DNA from: Bradyrhizobium barranii subsp. apii
GTDB taxonomy: Bacteria > Pseudomonadota > Alphaproteobacteria > Rhizobiales > Xanthobacteraceae
Assembly: GCF_011516635.5 (NCBI RefSeq)
Contig: NZ_CP096255.1
Coordinates: 1,920,501 to 1,984,500 of the forward strand
Reading direction: 5' to 3'
DNA: 64,000 nucleotides
Shown here: positions 28,380 to 37,430 of the stretch, in pieces
Layout of the letters: the number at the start of each line of letters is the position of its first letter
How positions within the stretch are numbered: position 1 is the stretch's first letter
Notes under the pieces: generated by a model
Databases searched by the model: none
Seen by the model: only the letters and a program-made list of their open reading frames with translations
What the model was told of the DNA's origin: nothing
Position numbers and translations under genes: made by a program

Positions 28380-30611
28380 TCAGCGCGGCGGCGCCGACAG
28401 GGCGGACCGCAGCATCGCGGCAAGATCCTTCCGCCGGAACGGTTTTGTCAGGATGCGGGCGTCGCCGACTCCGTCGGGCGCCTTGACGGGATTTTGGGTG
28501 TAGCCCGAGGTGAAGAGCACCTTGAGCCCGGGCCGCAAGCCGGTCGCTTGCCTGGCAAGCTCCGGTCCGAACATGCCGCCGGGCATCACGACGTCGGTGA
28601 GCAGCAGGTCGATGTCGCCGGGGTGGCGCAACAATTCGAGAGCCGCGGGACCGTTCGACGCAGCGATGACGCGATAGCCGAGCGTCTTCAGCTCGCTCTC
28701 GACATAGGCCCGAACCATGTCGTCGTCCTCGACGACAAGAATGGTCTCGCTTCCGTCGGGGGCGGCGATCCGTTCCGCGGGTGACGGATGCTCGTTCGGT
28801 GGTGTCGCGAGGCGGGGAAAGAACAGCCTGACGACGCTGCCTTGTCCCGGTTCGGACTGCATCTGCACGACGCCGCCGGATTGCCGCACGAAGCCGTAGA
28901 CCATGCTCAGGCCGAGGCCGGTGCCCTTGCCGACCTCCTTGGTGGTGAAGAACGGCTCGAACGCCCGGCTCGCCACCTCGGCAGTCATGCCGCTGCCGGT
29001 GTCGGTCACGGCCACCATGACGTAGTCGCCCGGCCGCGGCTCGCCGTTGACGTCCAGGTCGGATTCACCGAGCGAGGTGTTGCGCGCCTCGATCGTCAGC
29101 TTGCCGCCGAGCGGCATGACGTCGCGCGCGTTGAGCACGAGATTGAGCAGCGCAGTTGTCAGCTCGCCGGGATCGACGCTGGTCAGCCACACATCCGGTT
29201 CGAGCGCGAAGGTGCATTCGATGTGCTCGCCCAGGGGCCGGCGCAACAGCTGCTCCATCTCGTGAATCTTCGCGGCGATGTCGATGTCTCGCGGCCTCAG
29301 GGGCTGTTTGCGCGCGAAGGCGAGCAGGCTCCGCGTCAGGTCGGAGCCGCGCTCGGCGGCGGTCGCGATGTCGTTGGCGATCCGGTGCAATTCCTTGTTG
29401 CCCGCCAGTCTGTCGGCAAGATGCTCCGAATTGCCGAGAATGACGGTCAAGAGGTTGTTGAAATCGTGCGCCACGCCGCCGGTGAGCTGGCCCATGGCTT
29501 CCATCTTCTGGGATTGGCTGAGCTTGTGGCTGAGGTCGGCGATGGCGGCGCGTTGCTGTTCGAGCGACTCGGCGGTGTCGTTGAGCAGGGTCATCAATCC
29601 GCCCAGCTCGCCGCCCGGGTGGGGAGGCGGAATTCGCGCGCTGAGATCTCCGAGCCCAAGTTTCTTCGCCATGGTGGCGAGACGTCCGACCTGGCGCCCG
29701 ACGCTCACGGTCGCAAGGATCCAGACGGCCGCGAGCAGCAGCAGCGAGGCCACCGCGAGTATCGCCACATCCTCGTAGAGCCGGCGATTCGCCGCGGCGA
29801 CCAGTCCGTCCTTGGACCGTCCGACCATGATGTAGAGGCCGGCATCGCGGGTCGAAGGCGAGCGCGCGGCGACAGCCCAGACCTGCGTCCGGCCGTCGCG
29901 ATCGGTCACCTCCTGATACGCCTTCCGGTCGGGCATTGCGGCGAAGCGGAGCAGGTCGGATCCCGCGATCGACGTGCCGACCGGCTCGGTCCAGCCTCCG
30001 CGGGAGGGGGCGACCAGAACCGTTCCCTTGCTGTCGAGGAGCAGGATCTCCTTCTGGCCGAGCAGCCGCTTGTCGTGAAACTCCGCGAATTTGCGCAGGT
30101 TGAAGGAGGCGAGCAGGACCAGCTTCAGGGCGCCCGTCTCCGATCGCACCGGATAGGCGATCTGGAGCACCGATAGTCCGGTCAGCCGGCCGAAGACCGG
30201 CTCGAGCGCGATGCCGCGCGACGCCAGGGCCTGCTTGAAATAGGCGCGATCCCGGAGGTCGAGGGTGCGGTTGGTCCGCAGCGAATCGCAGAACAGGCTA
30301 CCGTCGGGATCGATGGTCAATATCCCGGTGAACTGTGGGTATTCCTCGCGCACTTCCGACAGGAACGCCGAGCACGCGGCCTTGTCGCGCGTGTCGAGGT
30401 CGCGTGCACGGGCGAGACCATAGTGAAGCTGGGCGGTGCCCTGGATCTTCTCGTCCAGGTCGCTTGCAATGTCGTCGGCTGTCGCGGTCAGATTGGCCAG
30501 GGCTGCGTTGATTTCGCTGCTGCGATTTTGCACGAAACGTAAGCCGACGAGGATGGCCGGCACCAGCATGGCCGCAATGACGAGTATCAGTAGCCGGGTA
30601 CGCAAGCTCAT
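28380..30611 (-). CDS. Hybrid sensor histidine kinase with periplasmic Cache domain and receiver
   Basis: The product is 743 residues from ATG 30611. The frame runs 119 codons further, but that part is not protein-like. Span 1 is at about 7-24. A periplasmic Cache-type sensor (about 30-280) holds FTGILTIDPDGSLFCDSLRT and DLRDRAYFKQALAS. Span 2 is at about 283-305, and a HAMP linker follows. The kinase core has the phospho-His in LTGGVAHDFNNLLTVILG (HWE-free, H-D-F-N-N class), N box ALLNLVLNARD, G1 DTGSGM and G2 GKGTGLGLSMVYG. The C-terminal receiver has its phospho-Asp in LLLTDVVMPGG and Lys in ILTKPFRRKD. No output regulator is adjacent. It converges with the membrane protein gene, 2 bases apart. 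Confidence 0.9.
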   Translation of the reverse strand: MSLRTRLLILVIAAMLVPAILVGLRFVQNRSSEINAALANLTATADDIASDLDEKIQGTAQLHYGLARARDLDTRDKAACSAFLSEVREEYPQFTGILTIDPDGSLFCDSLRTNRTLDLRDRAYFKQALASRGIALEPVFGRLTGLSVLQIAYPVRSETGALKLVLLASFNLRKFAEFHDKRLLGQKEILLLDSKGTVLVAPSRGGWTEPVGTSIAGSDLLRFAAMPDRKAYQEVTDRDGRTQVWAVAARSPSTRDAGLYIMVGRSKDGLVAAANRRLYEDVAILAVASLLLLAAVWILATVSVGRQVGRLATMAKKLGLGDLSARIPPPHPGGELGGLMTLLNDTAESLEQQRAAIADLSHKLSQSQKMEAMGQLTGGVAHDFNNLLTVILGNSEHLADRLAGNKELHRIANDIATAAERGSDLTRSLLAFARKQPLRPRDIDIAAKIHEMEQLLRRPLGEHIECTFALEPDVWLTSVDPGELTTALLNLVLNARDVMPLGGKLTIEARNTSLGESDLDVNGEPRPGDYVMVAVTDTGSGMTAEVASRAFEPFFTTKEVGKGTGLGLSMVYGFVRQSGGVVQMQSEPGQGSVVRLFFPRLATPPNEHPSPAERIAAPDGSETILVVEDDDMVRAYVESELKTLGYRVIAASNGPAALELLRHPGDIDLLLTDVVMPGGMFGPELARQATGLRPGLKVLFTSGYTQNPVKAPDGVGDARILTKPFRRKDLAAMLRSALSAPPR

Positions 30612-30912
30612 CGGTCGGGCGGTCCAATTTGGTCGTCGCGCGTGCTGGTTCGAAGATGCAATCTGCGGCACCACCCTCCGCTCAGTCCATAGGCATCGCC
30701 CCGAAAAAGCCCCCGCGGGGAAAATTTCGGCCGCGCACGTCACTAATGAGTCCCCCGGAAAGTTCGCCCGCGAGGCTCTGTTGGGCGGGTGTCGGGCCTC
30801 CCGGGATACCGTCATCGCGCGATCAACGCGCGCGTGCGCGCAGGTCACGAGGGCGCTAATATCGGGATCGCGCGCGACGGAGATCGTGCCGGTGATGAGG
30901 AGAGGGAGCCGC

Positions 30913-31685
30913 ATGTCGATCTCGGGCAAAGTCGATCCGGTGGTGCGTCCCGTGGCGGCGACCGACATCGCCGAGGCGCTGGTCGAGGGTTTGCGCGATT
31001 TCCAGGCGCTGCCGCTCTACGGGCTCTGCTTCGGCGCGCTCTACGCAGGTGGCGGCATCGCCATCATGCTCTGTCTCACCGCCTTCGGCATGGTCTATCT
31101 CGTCTATCCCCTTGCGGCCGGCTTTGCGCTGATCGGGCGTTCGTGGCGATCGGTCTGTACGAGGTTAGCCGCCGCCGCGAGCGCGGCGAGCCGGTCTCCT
31201 TCGGCGCGATCTGGTCGGCGATACGCGCGCGCAGCGAGATCGGCTGGATGGCCTTCGTCACGCTGTTCATGTTCGTGATCTGGATGTACCAGGTGCGGCT
31301 GCTCATCGCGCTGCTGCTCGGCCTGCACGCCTCGTTCTCGAGCTTGCAGGAATTCATGACGGTGGTGCTGACGACGAATGAGGGCCTGCTGTTCCTCGTC
31401 ATCGGCAACGCGGTCGGTGCCGCGCTGTCGCTGATTCTGTTCTCGCTGACGGTGGTGTCGTTTCCGCTGCTGCTCGACCGCGAGGTCGATTTCGTCACCG
31501 CCATGGTGACGAGCGTACGCGCGGTGGTGACCAGCCCGCTGCCGATGATCTCGTGGGCCGCGGTGATCGTGATGCTGCTGATCGTCTCGGCGCTGCCGTA
31601 CTTTCTCGGACTGGTCGTGACGCTGCTCGTGCTCGGACATGCGACATGGCACCTTTACCGGCGGTTGGTGGTGCCGGTGACGTAA
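30913..31685 (+). pseudogene. DUF2189 membrane protein broken by a one-base deletion
   Basis: Frame 1 starts at ATG 30913 (after GGAGAGGGAG) and reads as DUF2189 to PLAAGFALIG. The match then continues in another frame with FVAIGLYEVSRRRERGEPVS and on to the stop at 31685. One missing C in GGGC(C)GTTCGTGG at about 31135-31138 explains it. The restored length is a whole number of codons (257 residues). The repaired protein would have six membrane segments. Its role is unknown. This is either a real null mutation or a base-call error. Confidence 0.75.
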
Positions 31686-31712
31686 GGGGAAGCCGGACGC
31701 AACGGAAGCGAG

Positions 31713-31898
31713 CTATTCGCCCGTTGCCAGGCGGCGAGCGCCGGATGAGGTCAGCTCGAGTTCGCCGAGCCGCCTGATCGCATAACCCAAATTGGCAAGA
31801 CGTTCGCCGTGCGCGTGCGGAATGTCGTCTTGACCCTTGCCGACCAGGGTCAAGGACGCAAACTCATCGGCGGTGAGCGCAGGGGTGCTGTCTGTCAT
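31713..31898 (-). CDS. Small hypothetical protein coupled to the transglutaminase-like gene
   Basis: The product is 61 residues from ATG 31898, which overlaps the stop of the transglutaminase-like gene (ATGA on the minus strand). The sequence LTADEFASLTLVGKGQDDIP, then HAHGERLANLGYAIRRLGEL and LTSSGARRLATGE looks like a short winged-helix-type fragment, with a final LTxxGxRRL resembling DNA-binding wings. I do not know the family. Confidence 0.6.
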   Translation of the reverse strand: MTDSTPALTADEFASLTLVGKGQDDIPHAHGERLANLGYAIRRLGELELTSSGARRLATGE

Positions 31899-32697
31899 CA
31901 GGCAACCTCGTCGGTCCATACCTTGAAATTGAGCAGGGTATTCGGACCGAAGGTCTGGACGATCGGGACGTCTGCGGCATCGCGCCCCTGCGCGATCAGC
32001 ACGCGACCGATCCGCGGCGTATTGTTGCGCGGATCGAACATGTGCCAGCTTCCACCGACGAAAGCCTCGAACCAGGCGGCGAAATCTCCAGCAGGCCACG
32101 GCTGTGGGGTGCCGATGTCGCTGAGATAGCCGGTGCAGTAACGCGCCGGAATGTTCATACTGCGGCAGAACGCGATGGCGAGATGGGCATAGTCACGGCA
32201 CACACCCTTGCCTTCGTCGTAGGCTTCCCGGGCCGTCTTGGTCGCGCGTGCGTGCTCATGGCCGAACGTGATGTGGCGATGAACAAAATCGCAGATGGCC
32301 TGGACCCGCGCCCAGCCCGGCGGCGTCTGTTCGAACAACTTCCATGCGATATCCGACAGGCGATCGGTCTCGCAGTAGCGACTGCCGAGCAAATAGACGA
32401 GCGTGTCGGCCGGCAGCGCTTCGACGGCGTGCTGAAACGCGTTCGGAAACACCGGGTCGGGCAGGCCGCTATCGCGAACGATGCCATCGCCGGCAAGACG
32501 AAAGGCGCCGGCCGGCGCAACGATGCGGCTGCACCGAAGAGGTCGCGATAGGGATGGATCGCCACCGAAGGTCGGGTGGTCAGCAGGTCGGGCACGATGA
32601 TATCGGAGGCGCGCGTGAAGTGCGTGCCCAGCACCATGATCATAGGCGTCGGCTGCGGGAACTCGTACAGCATCTCGAACCCGACGCGGAGCTTCAT
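31898..32697 (-). pseudogene. Transglutaminase-like cysteine protease gene broken by a small deletion
   Basis: The start at 32697 gives MKLRVGFEMLYEFPQPTPMI, then IHPYRDLFG. The expected continuation, CSRIVAPAGAFRLAGDGIVR, is in the next frame at about 32533. It runs through the catalytic Cys in YDEGKGVCRDYAHLAIAFCR, the His/Asp region FAAWFEAFVGGSWHMFDPRN, and to the TGA at 31898. The net loss is one base modulo three. A seven-base loss between two CGG triplets would fit the usual FGN-x-CSR of the family. The protein family is known in rhizobia next to alpha-E/circularly permuted ATP-grasp genes, which are not seen here. Confidence 0.75.
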
Positions 32698-33091
32698 GCG
32701 AACTTCTTTCCCTTGGCCAAGCTCCCAACATGGCTACGAAGCGATCGAACACAAGGCATTCACGGCCTTATTCGATCGAGAGCGGCATTTGGCGCTTCAA
32801 AAGCGCGGCGCGGGCGAGAAAACGATAGCTAATTGCGGCGATTGCGCGCACGGTGCGCCAATGTCGGAAAGTGCGGTCGTCTCTGCGCACACGCTGCGTC
32901 ACGACGATCCGCGCGCGATTTGAAACGACTGATTCTTCGCACCGGCGGAGCCTTCTCATCGCGACGTCGTAACGGCGATCGTCGCGCCTATTGCCACTTC
33001 CCGCGGGCGAGCCGGACGCAGCAGGCGTGCCGCGGACGCCTGAAAGATTCCACCGCGGTTCGATACGAGATCGAACGCCAACCGAAAGCAC
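32698..33091. other. Intergenic, no gene seen
   Basis: This is the upstream region of the transglutaminase-like gene and of the next small gene. The frames present are shadows without ribosome sites. No RNA gene or long repeat is seen. Confidence 0.5.
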
Positions 33092-33271
33092 ATGATGCAA
33101 ACTCTCTCCCCACGGCACGTCAAGACAGACGAAGCGCTCCGGCTCGGCGTGGAGTCAGGCTGGTACGCGATCAAGGTCAGCGGGACCTTCGTCTCGGGCC
33201 CGCACGACTCGGAAGGGGATTGCCGTCGCAAGATCGACGAGATTCAACCGCCGGTGAAGAAGAAGCGATAA
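33092..33271 (+). CDS. Small hypothetical protein
   Basis: The product is 59 residues from ATG 33092 (or 58 from the next ATG). The sequence has SPRHVKTDEALRLGVESGWY, then AIKVSGTFVSGPHDSEGDCR and a basic end. The alternation and the GTFVSGPHDS turn look like a small beta-rich protein of a kind frequent in Bradyrhizobium. No known function. Confidence 0.55.
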   Translation: MMQTLSPRHVKTDEALRLGVESGWYAIKVSGTFVSGPHDSEGDCRRKIDEIQPPVKKKR

Positions 33272-33289
33272 CAGCGCCGATTTCGGCCG

Positions 33290-33802
33290 CTACGGCGTCT
33301 TGATCCCCATCGCCTTCAACGCCGCCAGCATCTGCGCTGGCGGTGTCATTTTGATCTGCGGCGCCTTGCCGGTTTCCAGCAAACTCTTCAGTCCCGACAG
33401 GATCGCGGGCCAGCCGGTGCGGCCGCCGGAGAGGATGTCGTCGCTGAGCGGGCGGTCGTGGCGTTCGCTCATGGTGAGGCGGACGGCCTCGCCGGCTTGC
33501 TCGATCTCGTAAGTGACGAGCGTGGTGCCGAGCTTTGCGACGAGGTCGGGCCAGTTGACGTTCCACGTCACCGTCAGCTTGTTCGGCGGATCGTATTCGA
33601 AGACTTCACCCGAGATGTGCTCCGAACCGTCAGGCGCGCGCACGGTGAAACTGCCGCCGAGCCTCCGTTCCATCTCCACCGCAAAGCCGGAAAAGTACTT
33701 CCTGCTGAACTCGGCCGAGGTCAGCGCTTCCCAGACCTTCTCCGGCGTGGAGACGATGTAGATGGTGTAGACCGTCAGCGGTTTGAACTGATCGAGGTTC
33801 AT
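33290..33802 (-). CDS. SRPBCC (AHSA1-type) domain protein, second of an arsR operon
   Basis: This 170-residue START-like protein starts YTIYIVSTPEKVWEALTSAE, the usual helix after strand one in AHSA1 proteins, and has SGEVFEYDPPNKLTVTWNVN and the long C-terminal helix GWPAILSGLKSLLETGK. The fold binds hydrophobic ligands. Its ATG overlaps the stop of the paralogue upstream by four bases. The three genes arsR-SRPBCC-SRPBCC form a compact operon seen widely in proteobacteria. The ligand is unknown. It extends about 15 residues past its paralogue with IKMTPPAQMLAALKAMG. Confidence 0.88.
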   Translation of the reverse strand: MNLDQFKPLTVYTIYIVSTPEKVWEALTSAEFSRKYFSGFAVEMERRLGGSFTVRAPDGSEHISGEVFEYDPPNKLTVTWNVNWPDLVAKLGTTLVTYEIEQAGEAVRLTMSERHDRPLSDDILSGGRTGWPAILSGLKSLLETGKAPQIKMTPPAQMLAALKAMGIKTP

Positions 33803-34269
33803 TTTGCGTCGAATCCCTTGTTGAGCGCTGCGCGTGGAATGCCGAGCAGCTTGCCGGTCTCGAGCAGGCTCTTGAGCTGGGACAGGATCGCCGGCCAGCC
33901 GTTGGAGACGGCGCCGAGATATTTGCCACCCTCGATGAAGCCGTCATGCAGCACGGTCAAACGCACGAGCGAGTCGAACGGTTCGATCGTGAAGACGACG
34001 CGTGATATCGGCTCGCCGCGCAGCTCTTCGAACTTCTGGTGCTTGAAGCTGTAGGACAGGCGGCGCGGCGGATCGGCCTCCAGAATCTCGCCGGAATCGG
34101 TGACCTCGCCGTCGAGCGCGAGCGCGAAGGGTGAGCCGACCTTCCAGTCCGACTGGACCTCGGCGCCGAACCAGTATTGCCTGGTGAACTCGCTCGACGT
34201 CAGCGCCTCCCACAGTCTCTCCGGCGTGGTCTCGATATAGCTCACATAGACGAATTGGGGCTTACTCAT
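33799..34269 (-). CDS. SRPBCC (AHSA1-type) domain protein, first of an arsR operon
   Basis: This 156-residue START-like protein shares its plan with the next gene: VSYIETTPERLWEALTSSEF, ILEADPPRRLSYSFKHQKFE, and GWPAILSQLKSLLETGKLLG. The pair arose by duplication. The start overlaps the end of the ArsR-type gene by eight bases. Proteins of this type are the usual partners of ArsR-type repressors without metal sites. They are thought to bind or act on a small hydrophobic inducer, but this is general knowledge, not shown here. Confidence 0.88.
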   Translation of the reverse strand: MSKPQFVYVSYIETTPERLWEALTSSEFTRQYWFGAEVQSDWKVGSPFALALDGEVTDSGEILEADPPRRLSYSFKHQKFEELRGEPISRVVFTIEPFDSLVRLTVLHDGFIEGGKYLGAVSNGWPAILSQLKSLLETGKLLGIPRAALNKGFDAK

Positions 34270-34576
34270 CGCGCTTCTCCAACTGACGTTTCAACTCGCT
34301 GAGCGCGGCGAGCTTGCCGCGCTCGAATTTCCTGATCCAGCGTTCGCCGATCTGATGGATCGGCACCGGATTGAGGTAATGCAGCTTCTCGCGGCCATGT
34401 CTGATGGTCGTGACCAGATTGGCCTCTTCGAGAATGACAAGGTGCTTGGTCACGGCCTGGCGCGTCATCGCGAGGCCTTCGCAGAGTTCGTTCAGCGTCT
34501 GGCCGTTCCTGGCGTGAAGCCTGTCCAGCAGCGACCGTCGTGACGCATCGGCGAGCGCTTTGAAGACCTCATCCAT
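34262..34576 (-). CDS. ArsR-family repressor of the SRPBCC operon
   Basis: The product is 104 residues from ATG 34576 (MDEVFKALADASRRSLLDRL). A start at 34594 would place the start codon inside the operator. The recognition helix is MTRQAVTKHLVILEEANLVT and the wing is IRHGREKLHYLNPVPIHQ. It has no Cys, so no metal site. The C-terminal helix RWIRKFERGKLAALSELKRQ is typical of the group paired with AHSA1 proteins. A perfect palindrome 15 bases upstream is the likely self-operator. Confidence 0.9.
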   Translation of the reverse strand: MDEVFKALADASRRSLLDRLHARNGQTLNELCEGLAMTRQAVTKHLVILEEANLVTTIRHGREKLHYLNPVPIHQIGERWIRKFERGKLAALSELKRQLEKRDE

Positions 34577-34590
34577 GGCGGCGATAATAG

Positions 34591-34606
34591 GCAACCAAAT
34601 GGTTGC
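34591..34606. promoter_or_regulatory. Perfect palindrome upstream of the arsR-SRPBCC operon (operator)
   Basis: GCAACCA-AA-TGGTTGC is an exact 16-base inverted repeat, 14 bases before the chosen ATG of the ArsR-type gene. The same type of GCAACC/GGTTGC site is common upstream of arsR-SRPBCC operons. Confidence 0.7.
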
Positions 34607-34692
34607 ATGTCAAGATGGTGTCTTTGGCGCCCGGAAATGGCTGTGCTAGCCTTGAAGCTCAGCCAACGCAGATTGGTTCCGGGAGAGCTTTG

Positions 34693-36141
34693 ATGTTCCG
34701 TTGCATCTCACTCGCTGCAGGTCTTGTCCTTTTCGCCTGCAGCACCACGGCCCAGGCACAACAGAAGCAGACCATCGGCGCGCCGCCGGAAGCGTCCAAT
34801 ATGAAGCTGGTCGGCGCCAACGACCTCCAGGCGCGCATCGCGTACCAGCCGACCATCCATCACCAGGGTGATCGCTGGATCGCCTATATCGGCCATCACG
34901 GCGGTACTGACGACGTGCCCGCGCCGGTCAACCCGATGACGGGGCAGGCCGAACCGAACGGAACGTCCATCGTCGACGTCACCGATCCCGCGCGTCCAAA
35001 ATATCTGCGGCATCTGCCGGGCCAGGAAGGCAAGTACGAATCCGGCGGCGCGCAGATGGTACGGGTTTGCGACGGCAAGTCGCTGCCGAAGGGCGATCCC
35101 AATGCGGTCTATATGCTCCGCACCTTCGGCAGCGAGGCGCATGAGATCTGGAACGTCGCCGACCCCGTAAATCCCGTGCTCGTTACCCGCATCGGCGGGC
35201 TGAAGGACACCCACAAGAGCTGGTGGGAGTGCGACACCGGCATCGCCTTTCTCGTCTCCGGCGCGCCGGACTGGCGCACGCGGCGCATGACGCAGGTCTA
35301 CGACCTCAGCGATCCCGCGCATCCGCAGAAAATCCGCGACTTTGGCCTGCCCGGCCAGGAACCCGGCTCGACCGGCGCCGTGCCGACCGAATTGCACGGG
35401 CCGATCTCGACCGGGCCCGACGGCAATCGCGTGTTCTTCGGCTACGGCACCAACAAAGGCGGCATTTTGCAGATCGTCGATCGCGACAAGTTGCTGAACG
35501 GGCCGAAGGAGGCAACGCCGGACAATCTGCGCTATCCCGAGATTTCGCGCATGCCGATGTCCGCCTTCAACGGCGCACATACGACGTTCCCGATGCTCGA
35601 CATGCCCGTCACCGAATTCGCCGAGGACAAGGACGGCAAGACCCGCGACATCGTCATGATCGTCGACGAGGCGATCTTGAACGAATGCGGTGAGGCACGG
35701 CAGATGGTGTGGTTCGCCGACGTCACCACCGAGACGCGGCCGATGATGATCTCGAGCTACACCGTGCCGGAGGCGGGTGGACAGTTCTGCCAGCGCGGCG
35801 GCCGCTTCGGCTCGCACTCCTCGAACGAGAGCATGGCGCCGGTCTATTACAAGAAGATGGCCTTCATCGCCTTCTTCAATGCGGGCGTGCGGGCGCTCGA
35901 CATCCGCGATCCCTATCATCCGAAGGAGGTCGGCTATTTCATCCCGGCGATCACGCAGGCCACAGACAAGCGCTGCATTCCCGTCGAGGGCGGCGAGCGC
36001 TGCAAGGTCGCGATCCAGACCAACAATGTCGAGACCGACGATCGCGGCTACATCTACATCGTCGACCGAGCCAACACCGGCCTGCATATTCTCGAGCTGA
36101 CCGGACCGGCGCGCGCGGCCGCCGGCCTGCCGAGGAACTGA
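34693..36141 (+). CDS. Secreted LVIVD-repeat / beta-propeller-like protein
   Basis: The product is 482 residues from ATG 34693. An N-terminal signal peptide is clear (RCISLAAGLVLFACSTTAQA), with cleavage after AQA. LFAC followed by Ser could also act as an imperfect lipobox. The mature part has repeated blades of the LVIVD kind: GTSIVDVTDPARPKYLRHLP, AHEIWNVADPVNPVLVTRIG, MTQVYDLSDPAHPQKIRDFG, MVWFADVTTETRPMMISSY and GVRALDIRDPYHPKEVGYF. These are D-x-x-x-P-x-x-P turns of a beta-propeller in the periplasm. The biochemical role is unknown. The next gene starts two bases after its stop, and the two are cotranscribed. Confidence 0.82.
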   Translation: MFRCISLAAGLVLFACSTTAQAQQKQTIGAPPEASNMKLVGANDLQARIAYQPTIHHQGDRWIAYIGHHGGTDDVPAPVNPMTGQAEPNGTSIVDVTDPARPKYLRHLPGQEGKYESGGAQMVRVCDGKSLPKGDPNAVYMLRTFGSEAHEIWNVADPVNPVLVTRIGGLKDTHKSWWECDTGIAFLVSGAPDWRTRRMTQVYDLSDPAHPQKIRDFGLPGQEPGSTGAVPTELHGPISTGPDGNRVFFGYGTNKGGILQIVDRDKLLNGPKEATPDNLRYPEISRMPMSAFNGAHTTFPMLDMPVTEFAEDKDGKTRDIVMIVDEAILNECGEARQMVWFADVTTETRPMMISSYTVPEAGGQFCQRGGRFGSHSSNESMAPVYYKKMAFIAFFNAGVRALDIRDPYHPKEVGYFIPAITQATDKRCIPVEGGERCKVAIQTNNVETDDRGYIYIVDRANTGLHILELTGPARAAAGLPRN

Positions 36142-36143
36142 CG

Positions 36144-36680
36144 ATGCGGCGCGGAGCGGCAATTGCAGCTGTGGCCATCGCGCTCGGTGTGTCCGGCGTC
36201 GGGGCCTATAGGCTGGCGCCGGCGGCGGAATCGGCGGGCTGGCGCGAAATCGCATGGCCGTTCCCGCGCGACGGCTGGCCCACCGGCCGCGCGTTCCGCT
36301 GCGACGGCGCCTGCGCGGGCGCCGAGCTTTACGTGCGCGCCAAGCGTGGCTTCTGCAATTGCGACCGCGGCGTCGCCGACGATGATGAGGTCGATCGCGT
36401 TGCCGACGTCGATCTGATCAGCCCGCGTTTTGCCGCCGTCGCACCGGGCGAGGAGATGGGACTTGGCGAGATGCGTGGCCGTGCCAGGCGCTATGATCTC
36501 GATATGGCCGACGGCGTCCATCATGCCGCGATCGGCATCGCCGTCTCGCGCCGCTGCGATCTCTTCGTCGCTGCGGCCCAGGGGCTTGGCGAAGCAAGCG
36601 CCGTGCAGCGCGCCGTGCTGGCGTTCCTGGAGAGGCCGGAGATGAAGCTATGGGCGACCGCGGCGCTGGACGGACAGTGA
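36144..36680 (+). CDS. Exported hypothetical protein, partner of the propeller protein
   Basis: The product is 178 residues from ATG 36144. A signal peptide or single N-terminal anchor (RRGAAIAAVAIALGVSGVGA) is followed by a Trp-rich stretch GWREIAWPFPRDGWPTGRAF and four Cys within C-x3-C...C-x-C (RCDGACAG, FCNCDRG), which could form disulfides in the periplasm. The rest is alpha/beta with no known motif. Its start lies two bases after the propeller gene stop, so the two likely act together. Confidence 0.7.
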   Translation: MRRGAAIAAVAIALGVSGVGAYRLAPAAESAGWREIAWPFPRDGWPTGRAFRCDGACAGAELYVRAKRGFCNCDRGVADDDEVDRVADVDLISPRFAAVAPGEEMGLGEMRGRARRYDLDMADGVHHAAIGIAVSRRCDLFVAAAQGLGEASAVQRAVLAFLERPEMKLWATAALDGQ

Positions 36681-36725
36681 GTGTCATGCATTAATGCGCC
36701 AAACCGCTCTCAGCGAGTCCTCCCC

Positions 36726-37346
36726 ATGATGTCCATGCAAGCCTATTTCGCCTTCGTCGCCGCCTGCATTGCGCTGGCCTTGCTGCCGGGGCCGATCGTC
36801 ACCCTCGTCGTCGCCAACGGTCTGCGTCACGGCACGCGCGCGGCGTTGACCAATGTCGCGGGCGCGCAGGCCGGGCTCGCCATCATCATCGGCATCGTCG
36901 CGGTCGGCCTGACCTCGCTGATGGCGACCATGGGTTACTGGTTCGACTGGGTGCGCTTTGCCGGCGCCGCCTATCTGATCTGGCTCGGCATCAAGCTGAT
37001 CTGGGCGCCGGTCGAAGGCCTCAATGTCGACGAGCCGCCGGCGCCGCCGCGCGGCGGGTTCTTCCTGCAAGGTTTCCTTGTGCTGCTGTCGAACCCGAAA
37101 GTGCTGATCTTCTTCGGCGCCTTCATTCCGCAGTTCATGGACATGAACCGCGACCACTTCCCGCAAGTCGCGGTGCTGGGCGCAACCTTCATGGTCACCG
37201 CGGCGATGACGGATGCGCTCTACGCTCTCGCCGCGGGGCGTGCCCGAAAATTCTTCTCGGCCCGCCGGACGCGGCTGATGTCGCGCATCTCCGGCGGCTT
37301 CATGATCGGCGGCGGTATCTGGCTGGCGCTGACACGGGCAAAATAA
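36726..37346 (+). CDS. LysE-family amino acid exporter
   Basis: This 206-residue protein has six predicted spans with LysE/RhtB features. These are an N-terminal FVAACIALALLPGPIVTLVV (the PGP motif), NGLRHGTRAALTNVAGAQAG, then AGAAYLIWLGIKLIW, QGFLVLLSNPKVLIFFGAFI with the NPK motif, and a last span FMIGGGIWLAL. It would export an amino acid or homoserine lactone by proton exchange. The start is ATG 36726. Confidence 0.9.
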   Translation: MMSMQAYFAFVAACIALALLPGPIVTLVVANGLRHGTRAALTNVAGAQAGLAIIIGIVAVGLTSLMATMGYWFDWVRFAGAAYLIWLGIKLIWAPVEGLNVDEPPAPPRGGFFLQGFLVLLSNPKVLIFFGAFIPQFMDMNRDHFPQVAVLGATFMVTAAMTDALYALAAGRARKFFSARRTRLMSRISGGFMIGGGIWLALTRAK

Positions 37347-37430
37347 CCTCCCTCGTACCGGTTCGCGCTTGAACCCTTCGCGGCGGCGATGCGTCCAATC
37401 GGGCATTGCCGCTGACGAAGGAATTTGGCC

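Noticed and set aside
28380..30968. Longer histidine kinase starting at 30968
   Set aside because: The additional 119 codons have no domain character and lie in the promoter region of the divergent DUF2189 gene. The signal-anchor at 30611 is the usual N-terminus.
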